Shown here piece after piece: positions 1-5,025 of a stretch of 6,036 nt of DNA. Where the stretch lies: contig LUSA01000009.1 of the NCBI GenBank assembly GCA_001629235.1, positions 1 to 6,036 of the forward strand, written 5' to 3'. The translations under genes were made by a program, and so were the position numbers. The DNA comes from Marine group II euryarchaeote REDSEA-S43_B8. Its GTDB lineage: Archaea > Thermoplasmatota > Poseidoniia > Poseidoniales > Thalassarchaeaceae. The notes beneath the pieces are model-generated. The model saw only the letters and a program-made list of their open reading frames with translations, was not told the origin of the DNA and searched no databases. Position 1 is the first letter of the stretch. The number at the start of each line of letters is the position of its first letter.

Positions 1-2742
1 GGAATAAATCCAATGAATGGCTCTGACGCACTAAAGAATCCTGATGGCGATGGTTTCGATGTAAACAAAAACGGATTCATCGATCAAGAAGAGGCCTTTG
101 TTAACTGGTTAGAATATCACATGAAATCAGAAATCCTTCTACAGGACTCAACTCACTCTGGAATGGAATATCCCGATAATTTCACCTCCTCCTTGCCCCA
201 TCACTCATGGCAAGGTCTGGCAAATGAGGCATTCGGCGAGAGGACCGGTGAATACTACTTGTCACTGTGGGTTGGACTGCCTACAGAGGATATCGGTTCG
301 GCAGATCCTCTAAATTCAGACTCGGACAACGATGGGATGCCAGATGGTTGGGAGATTTTCCATGCCAGGTGGAGTTTGTTTGATGATGACTGGACCCTAA
401 ATCCTGTTAACGGAGGTGATGGGCTAGGAGATCCAGATTTGGATGGAATGTCAAATTGGGAAGAGTATAATTCAATTGATAGCGAAATAAGTGAGTCAGA
501 CCCCTCCATCTCATCTCCTCAGTTCTACCTGACCGACGCGGCCGGAGCTCTTGTCGAGACTCCTTGGATCGGTGCAGAGTCATCACTATCATTTGGCCAT
601 TTTCTGACGGTAGAACAGGCTGGCTTAACAGGCACTTCATCAGACCCCAACAACCCTGATACTGACGGGGACGGGTTGTTAGATGGGATAGAAGTTATTT
701 TCACCACTTGGAACTCTACTGACTCAGTATGGACACTAAACCCCCTAGTTCCAAATCAGGGCGGGTATGACTCGGATGGAGATGGGGTCGGAGACTTGGT
801 AGAATTGAATCTAACATCCAACTTGCCGATAAATGGGGAAACCTATCCACTGGGCGTACCAACCTTTGGCGATGAAGCCCGGGAAATCGATAACTTAGCC
901 TTCGAAAATAGAGTTTTTAGGATTTTATTCAGTAAAGAGGGAAGGGCTGACCTAGGAATGGACCAGTACCTCGAATGGAAGTCGGGGATGCCGGCAAAGC
1001 CGATGCTACAAGCAATATTCGGAGTGACTGACCCAAAGGATCCCGATACTGACCGGGATGGAATGGTTGATGGGTATGAATACTGGTTCTCTGAATGGAA
1101 TCTCGAGGAGAACAAATGGACAATGAATCCCCTCACCGACACTGATGTAGATTTTGATTCCGATGAGGATTCGTTCGATTGCAACGGGGATGGAGAAATT
1201 TCTGACTCGGAGTCATACGACAATCTAGCCGAGTTCGACTCTAGGTGGTATGGAAAGAGGCTAGAGGCCGGGAACGTTCCAAATGGAACTACTGCGGTAT
1301 CATACGGAAGAGACACCGTAAACGCGCTAATAGAGGAGGAGGGGCTGTCCAATTCAGCAGCATGGGATCGGCTTTACTCAATATTCTCTACAAAGAGCTT
1401 GAAATCGTCTGAGAAGATGGGGCTGATTAACCAGGAAGATCCCGATAACTTCAACAGATCTCTGATTGGTATCAGTGATCCCACAGACAGTGACTCCGAC
1501 GGAGATGGAATGCCAGATGGATGGGAATACTGCTATTCAGTATATTCTGAGGTTCTACCTGTAAACTCACTACGTTGGTCGCTAAACCCATTGAATCCTC
1601 TAGATGTCGATTATGACCCAGATGCAGACGGTTGGTTGGATAGAGATATTCTAGATACTCCTGCAATTCAGGGTGTCTGGGAGGATAGGTCCTTTTCCCC
1701 ATTTTCAGATGATCAGCAGTTTGGAAACGGTGCCAACTCACTATATTTCACCAATATCATGGAATACAGAAATGGGACAGGGCCGCTGGATCCGGATTCC
1801 GACTCAGACTCTGTAATGATGACGCCCGTCATTGTCAATGGAGTAGTCGTAGAATATCGCCAAGACATGAGCCTTTCAGATGGTAGAGAGATGTTCAAGT
1901 ATGGAACAAATCCATTGGATAATGACACAGATGGAGACATGATGCCAGATTTCTATGAGTTCCACAGGGGTTGGAATGAGACTAACGATAATTGGTCTTC
2001 TTACATGAAAATTCAGGTTCAGTGGATTGAAGTGACGCCTCAGAATTGGAAACCCATCCAGTTCTCCGATGGACAGATTACCAGACCTCAGTTAGATTGG
2101 ACATGGTTCACCCATGATGCTACAGACCCTAGCGATGCTACTCAGGATGCGGATAACGATGGAGAATGGGAGTGCTCTGGGAGCGTCTGTGATTATGTCC
2201 CATACAACAACTTCCAGGAATACTATGCAGTTGTAAACGCTACCCTTTCCTCCCCTTCCATAGTTAGGGCATCGGCTCTCTTTGACTGCTCAGGTGAAGA
2301 TGTCGAAGAGTGGTGGCAACTCCGTGAGACTCTACTTGGAACCTGTTCAGGATCCAATTCAGCCGACTCAAATTACCTCAGGATTAACAGGATAAATGAC
2401 GAAGATATGCTTTATGCATTAATTATCGACGACAATGATGTTTCATACCAAGATGTGAACTCTAGTAACGATGTCACCATGGTTAACGGGGCATGGACCG
2501 ACGAGTTCAACAGGATTGCAGGAGATCGATTCCATCTTCCAAACATTGGCCTAGGTGAGTATGCCTATGGTTGGTGGATTCTGGACATTGACGGAGATTT
2601 GGTCGCAGATGGTACAGATCCTACGAATTGGGATACAGATGGGGATTGGTTGAACGACTTCTTCGAGATAGACGATGACCTGTTGGATGGGATAAGGGGG
2701 AATAGCGGTTCGCCAATTCGCTATGATGACAGAACTTCTTAA
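1..2742 (+). CDS. Large modular TSP3-like / EF-hand calcium-binding protein, 5' partial
   Basis: The frame is open from base 1. Its first codons read G-I-N-P, matching the (L/M)-N-P motif inside later modules, so the ATG at base 13 is internal and the gene begins upstream. From that Met, 909 residues remain, ending at TAA 2740-2742. The protein is very acidic and carries repeated D-x-D-x-D-G loops of the kind found in thrombospondin type 3 / bacterial TSP3 repeats, for example DPNNPDTDGDG at residues 211-221. Loops recur at about 98, 211, 340, 489, 633 and 869, and canonical EF-hand loops lie at 16-27 and 389-400. Cysteines are few (390, 507, 721, 726, 759, 778), and the last four could form two disulfides outside the cell. 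Known for the family: such loops bind Ca2+ and stiffen secreted or surface proteins. Inferred: a secreted or cell-surface structural or adhesive protein. The signal peptide would lie outside the window. The end (GSPIRYDDRTS) shows no membrane anchor. No enzymatic domain is recognised. Confidence 0.85.
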   Translation, partial: GINPMNGSDALKNPDGDGFDVNKNGFIDQEEAFVNWLEYHMKSEILLQDSTHSGMEYPDNFTSSLPHHSWQGLANEAFGERTGEYYLSLWVGLPTEDIGSADPLNSDSDNDGMPDGWEIFHARWSLFDDDWTLNPVNGGDGLGDPDLDGMSNWEEYNSIDSEISESDPSISSPQFYLTDAAGALVETPWIGAESSLSFGHFLTVEQAGLTGTSSDPNNPDTDGDGLLDGIEVIFTTWNSTDSVWTLNPLVPNQGGYDSDGDGVGDLVELNLTSNLPINGETYPLGVPTFGDEAREIDNLAFENRVFRILFSKEGRADLGMDQYLEWKSGMPAKPMLQAIFGVTDPKDPDTDRDGMVDGYEYWFSEWNLEENKWTMNPLTDTDVDFDSDEDSFDCNGDGEISDSESYDNLAEFDSRWYGKRLEAGNVPNGTTAVSYGRDTVNALIEEEGLSNSAAWDRLYSIFSTKSLKSSEKMGLINQEDPDNFNRSLIGISDPTDSDSDGDGMPDGWEYCYSVYSEVLPVNSLRWSLNPLNPLDVDYDPDADGWLDRDILDTPAIQGVWEDRSFSPFSDDQQFGNGANSLYFTNIMEYRNGTGPLDPDSDSDSVMMTPVIVNGVVVEYRQDMSLSDGREMFKYGTNPLDNDTDGDMMPDFYEFHRGWNETNDNWSSYMKIQVQWIEVTPQNWKPIQFSDGQITRPQLDWTWFTHDATDPSDATQDADNDGEWECSGSVCDYVPYNNFQEYYAVVNATLSSPSIVRASALFDCSGEDVEEWWQLRETLLGTCSGSNSADSNYLRINRINDEDMLYALIIDDNDVSYQDVNSSNDVTMVNGAWTDEFNRIAGDRFHLPNIGLGEYAYGWWILDIDGDLVADGTDPTNWDTDGDWLNDFFEIDDDLLDGIRGNSGSPIRYDDRTS
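58..93 (+). other. Canonical EF-hand calcium loop in the repeat protein
   Basis: Residues 16-27 (counted from the Met at base 13) read DVNKNGFIDQEE. They fit the 12-residue EF-hand loop: acidic or Asn ligands at positions 1, 3 and 5, Gly at 6, a hydrophobic residue at 8, Asp at 9 and Glu at 12. The loop follows directly on a TSP3-like PDGDGF stretch and precedes the NWLEY end motif. It would bind Ca2+. Confidence 0.75.
1177..1212 (+). other. Second canonical EF-hand calcium loop
   Basis: Residues 389-400 read DCNGDGEISDSE, again with all EF-hand loop positions filled (D1, N3, D5, G6, I8, S9, E12). It sits in the second half of the module starting at base 1030, after DVDFDSDED and before the NLAEF end motif. 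This is the same location within the module as the loop at 58-93. The Cys at loop position 2 is not a ligand position. Confidence 0.75.
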
Positions 2743-2779
2743 CTCTACATTTCATTTGCTACTGCCTCCTCACAATATC

Positions 2780-3259
2780 ATGGAAGAAGGGAGGGCCGTT
2801 CCTACTCCGAACTCGGAGGTGAACGAGAAGTTGCTTTTCCTGAGAGAAAATATGGTCCATCTAACAAATCAGCTAAGTATGCCAATAATCGAGGTCGCAC
2901 TGGTCGTCTCAAAATACATCAGAATTGTGCTAGAATCTCTCGAGAATGCAGCAGAAGTAGCTGGGGAGGAACTTCCGCCGGCTATCTTGAATCCCTTACC
3001 AGTTGATTCTGAGAAAGAAAACATCGAACTCCCTGGAATCGAGACATTTCCCCTAGAGAAGCTAATTGATAGGGTAGATAACGATAGAATGGACATTCTA
3101 GATACGATGGTTAGGACAATCCTGAATGAGAGCCAAATGGAATTTGTTCCAGCCTTACAGGAGCTTAGAGATTGGGAATTCGAAATAAGGAAACAACTCT
3201 CTAGTGCCTCTAGTCCAGGAGCCCTTTTCAGTCCACTTTCTCTAAGAGATGATTTCTAG
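2780..3259 (+). CDS. Uncharacterised 159-aa helical protein
   Basis: I do not recognise this family. The chosen ATG at 2780 gives 159 residues without any cysteine. Predicted helical stretches lie at about 11-31, 36-62, 91-118 and 121-141, separated by a Pro-rich acidic linker (about 65-90) and followed by a Ser/Pro/Leu-rich tail. The stretch at 34-50 (MPIIEVALVVSKYIRIV) is hydrophobic but carries charges and is more likely an amphipathic core helix than a membrane span. No signal peptide is seen. The frame is open further upstream, and ATGs at 2723 and 2726 would add 18-19 residues overlapping the end of the large gene. I prefer 2780 because the added segment (STFHLLLPPHNI) looks unlike the rest, and 2743-2779 is pyrimidine-rich like a leader. 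No clear Shine-Dalgarno supports any of the starts. It is convergent with the next gene and overlaps it by 4 bp. It is probably a cytoplasmic, perhaps oligomeric, protein, but function is unknown. Confidence 0.65.
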   Translation: MEEGRAVPTPNSEVNEKLLFLRENMVHLTNQLSMPIIEVALVVSKYIRIVLESLENAAEVAGEELPPAILNPLPVDSEKENIELPGIETFPLEKLIDRVDNDRMDILDTMVRTILNESQMEFVPALQELRDWEFEIRKQLSSASSPGALFSPLSLRDDF

Positions 3260-3588
3260 TCAAGGCTATTCTGAGATGAAGCTACAATCCCACTAGAGAC
3301 CCACCAAGCATCAGCAATGGACCATACGAATAAGAACGGCCAGAGAAAGGCAGGGATTAATGGAAACTGGATTAAGAACCACTCTCCAGCCTTTCTGTGC
3401 TGTCTGTTGAAATGCTGTCCAAGGAATAGGAAAGGAACTAGAGAGAGAGCTACTGCAAATAGAGGTCGTACTGCCCCCCATGGTCCGATTCCACCGCTAA
3501 GCTCACTCCAGATTGCAGATACGACCCCAAGAGGCCTGAAAACCTGTTTTTCCGAGGTCTCAATCTGGACCACGTACTCTTCCGCCAC
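3256..3588 (-). CDS. Small two-helix membrane protein, TM2-like pattern
   Basis: Reading on the minus strand from a GTG at 3588-3586 gives 110 residues. The N-terminus (1-30) is soluble. Two hydrophobic spans follow at about 38-58 and 69-92, connected by a basic turn, GQHFNRQHRKAGEW (57-70), and followed by IADAWWVSSG (91-100). The order P..LGQ..N.Q..K.G, hydrophobic span, then DAWW resembles TM2-like / DUF5683-like small membrane proteins (PGLGQ.YN.Q..KG ... DAY). The resemblance is from memory of the pattern, not a search. The frame stays open upstream to a TAG at 3633-3631 and encodes a hydrophobic HALVIFAGI, but no ATG, GTG or TTG exists there, so GTG 3588 is the only ordinary start. The gene lies 61 bp downstream of the UPF0201 gene on the same strand and is probably co-transcribed with it. 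Role unknown. Confidence 0.65.
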   Translation of the reverse strand: MAEEYVVQIETSEKQVFRPLGVVSAIWSELSGGIGPWGAVRPLFAVALSLVPFLFLGQHFNRQHRKAGEWFLIQFPLIPAFLWPFLFVWSIADAWWVSSGIVASSQNSLD

Positions 3589-3649
3589 AATGCCTGCGAA
3601 TATTACGAGGGCATGAATTTGCCGACTACTCTAAACCCGAAGATGAGAA

Positions 3650-4132
3650 CTATGGACAACTGGGACGGGCATCCCCATCGGAGTCCATAGAATACTCGTC
3701 ACCTACTTCCCTAGGGACTCTCTCTCTTCCAATGTGCCAAGTCTGTTGCTCCAGCCATATCTCTATGTCCTTTCCATCCAATGAGACTTCAATCAATCCT
3801 CCAAGTGCATTTCCCTCCAGTACGAAGGAAACCTTTCCAATAGAGGCAGATTGTCTAGAGAGATAGAACACCGTCCCTCCCTCGTGGGCCTTCATTGCCA
3901 TGGCATCCAGTGCGGTGTCTAGGACTCTATTTTCCCTTAGGATCGATAGAAGACCATCAATAGACTGAATTTCTGCAGAAATAACCTCAGAACTTCTTGT
4001 CACAGGAAATGAGGATTTCTCTGGGAAATTACTAGGTTCCCAGTCAGGAAAGATGGATGTAACAGAGTCTTTGACCTTGTCCGGATCGTCATGACTTCGG
4101 ATTATTGTAGAAACACGCACCTTGGGATCCAC
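3650..4132 (-). CDS. UPF0201 / COG1325 family RNA-binding-fold protein
   Basis: The minus-strand frame runs from GTG 4132-4130 to TAG at 3652-3650 and encodes 160 residues. Three blocks match the archaeal UPF0201 (COG1325) family as I know it. These are an N-terminal strand and acidic turn leading to FPD (VRVSTIIRSHDDPDKVKDSV...IFPD, residues 5-30), a helix LLSILRENRVLDTALDAM (61-78), and LSRQSASIGKVSF followed by LGGLIEVSLDG (91-120). The middle block corresponds to the family's L.KQAA..G.v.F motif. COG1325 is described as a predicted exosome-associated RNA-binding protein with a dsRBD-like fold; that role is a prediction, not proven. The usual length is about 140 residues; here a hydrophilic tail (134-160) adds some 20. 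A second in-frame GTG at 4120 would drop four residues. A TATA-like element 24-26 nt upstream suits a leaderless message from the 4132 start. Confidence 0.8.
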   Translation of the reverse strand: MDPKVRVSTIIRSHDDPDKVKDSVTSIFPDWEPSNFPEKSSFPVTRSSEVISAEIQSIDGLLSILRENRVLDTALDAMAMKAHEGGTVFYLSRQSASIGKVSFVLEGNALGGLIEVSLDGKDIEIWLEQQTWHIGRERVPREVGDEYSMDSDGDARPSCP

Positions 4133-4152
4133 ACTCTACCGAATTGCTGGGG

Positions 4153-4160
4153 ATTAATAG
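4153..4160 (-). promoter_or_regulatory. Putative TATA box for the UPF0201 gene
   Basis: On the minus strand the sequence reads CTATTAAT, centred about 24-25 nt before the GTG at 4132. Archaeal TATA boxes lie about 25-27 nt before the transcription start, so a leaderless transcript beginning at or next to the GTG would fit. No convincing BRE is visible just upstream of the box. Confidence 0.35.
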
Positions 4161-4221
4161 TGATAACCAGACTTGTCCATTTTTCACGAAAATTCAAACC
4201 AATTCCAACTCACGATTGTCC

Positions 4222-4980
4222 ATGGTCCAACGTTCTGGCCTAGTCTCACTTGCACTAATTATGATTCCAAATATCATAGTTATTGCATTCAGGACCCTAT
4301 CTCCTGAACTAGATGAAGCTCTTGCAAATGACGATTTAGGGCAAATCCTAACTCATTTTTCTGCTACGGCAATTGGGATAATTCTGGCCTTTCGGTACTC
4401 CCGAGTGCATGATCACGAATTCCGTCGCTCTAAGGCCATAGATGCCCTTTCTAGAACCTATAAAATGGAAGATAAGGGCCTCTGGGAAAAGGGGGAAGTG
4501 GCTATTCAGAGGCTAGAGGCTAGGGCGCATTCTGACTTCAAAGGGAGAAAGGCCTCACGCTCGAGGATGAGGATGCAAGGCAGTATAGGACAACTCAATA
4601 GAGAATTGGAAGAATTAGAGCACAATGAAGATGACTCTGAATATTCTGTTTCTGTGGACGGAATTGAAATCATCAAGAAAAGAAAGGACGAACAAAAATT
4701 GCCCGAGAGAAAAATTTGGGAGTTAGTAGTAAATTTCTTCTCTTCATTGGTCGATAAATCAGCAAACAAGAGAGCGGAAAAGCATAAGCAAGAAGAAAAG
4801 AAAAAACAATCCATTACGAAAGAGAGAATCGATGATTTTCAATCGTTTAGCTCTCCTGGAGGCTCTCAGTGGGTGATTCCAGATGGTACACAAAAGAAAA
4901 CAAGATTCTGCAACTCATGCTCTACATATAACGACGCAGTTTCAGATTACTGCACATCATGTGGTTCTTTCATGAATTGA
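4222..4980 (+). CDS. Membrane-anchored protein with C-terminal zinc ribbon
   Basis: From the ATG at 4222 the protein has 252 residues. Two hydrophobic spans lie at about 6-23 (LVSLALIMIPNIIVIAF) and 42-57 (ILTHFSATAIGIILAF), joined by a short acidic loop. A long charged, mostly helical region (60-200) follows, including a Lys/Glu/Gln-rich stretch near 168-195 that could form a coiled coil. The C-terminus holds Cys230, Cys233, Cys244 and Cys247 in CX2C-X10-CX2C form, a zinc ribbon like those ending many archaeal membrane proteins. The frame extends upstream to a TTG at 4144, but that adds a polar 26-residue segment before the first span, so ATG 4222 is preferred. The likely topology is a helical hairpin with the charged region and ribbon in the cytoplasm. 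It diverges from the UPF0201 gene and lies 45 bp before dnaJ on the same strand. The family is not recognised; the zinc ribbon suggests protein or nucleic-acid contact. Confidence 0.75.
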   Translation: MVQRSGLVSLALIMIPNIIVIAFRTLSPELDEALANDDLGQILTHFSATAIGIILAFRYSRVHDHEFRRSKAIDALSRTYKMEDKGLWEKGEVAIQRLEARAHSDFKGRKASRSRMRMQGSIGQLNRELEELEHNEDDSEYSVSVDGIEIIKKRKDEQKLPERKIWELVVNFFSSLVDKSANKRAEKHKQEEKKKQSITKERIDDFQSFSSPGGSQWVIPDGTQKKTRFCNSCSTYNDAVSDYCTSCGSFMN

Positions 4981-5009
4981 TGGGGAACGGTTGATATGAC
5001 TCCTTTCGG

Positions 5010-5024
5010 GGCCCAAGTCGGGCC
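5010..5024 (+). other. Small GC hairpin just before the dnaJ start
   Basis: GGCCC (5010-5014) and GGGCC (5020-5024) form a perfect 5-bp GC stem around the loop AAGTC, extendable by one G-U pair (5009/5025). It ends next to the preferred ATG at 5026. No T-tract follows, so it is not a typical terminator. It could influence translation of dnaJ, or it may be coding sequence if translation starts at ATG 4996. Confidence 0.3.
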
Positions 5025-5025
5025 T

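Larger units (their letters stand above)
1..2739 (+). repeat. Degenerate protein-level tandem modules (paired calcium loops)
   Basis: Within the large protein a module recurs: a DP....D.D.DG..DG.E calcium loop, an aromatic stretch, W(T/S)(L/M)NP, a second Asp-rich loop, then a short end motif N-x-x-E-(Y/F). Modules start near bases 304, 643, 1030, 1477 and 1909. A leading half-module covers 1-117 and a short closing half-loop covers 2617-2739. The W of the W..NP motif lies at residues 127, 240, 369 and 522. End motifs are NWLEY (residue 31), NWEEY, DLVEL, NLAEF, NIMEY and NFQEY. Modules are joined by 45-90 residue linkers that look unrelated in sequence. The repeats are diverged at DNA level, so recent duplication is unlikely. 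The pattern is seen directly; its role as a calcium-stabilised structural unit is inferred from TSP3-like families. Confidence 0.8.

Noticed and set aside
843..1352. Minus-strand frame of 169 codons, Ser/Pro-rich
   Set aside because: It is the antisense of the Asp/Gly-rich repeat gene. Its Ser/Pro bias is what reversed GAT/GGA/TCC codons give, and other minus frames in 255-1940 arise the same way.
13..2742. ATG at 13 as the true start of the large protein
   Set aside because: The four codons before it are in frame and complete the N-P motif of a preceding module, so the gene continues upstream of the window. No signal peptide follows this Met.
1..2742. DNA-level direct repeats, a CRISPR array or a mobile element
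   Set aside because: The repetition is at protein level with diverged codons and irregular 330-450 bp spacing. There are no identical short repeats with spacers, and no transposase or terminal inverted repeats are seen in the window.
3317..3616. Plus-strand frame of 99 codons
   Set aside because: It lies opposite the small membrane protein. Its Arg/Thr/Pro-rich sequence has no domain-like features, whereas the minus frame shows clear membrane spans.
4144..4221. TTG start at 4144 for the zinc-ribbon protein
   Set aside because: It would put a polar Asn/Thr/Ser-rich segment before the first membrane span and leave only 11 bp between divergent genes. ATG 4222 directly precedes the span.
4506..4814. 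Minus-strand frame of 102 codons rich in Ser/Phe/Cys
   Set aside because: It is antisense to the Lys/Glu-rich helical region of the zinc-ribbon protein, so its Phe/Ser bias reflects reversed AAA/GAA codons.
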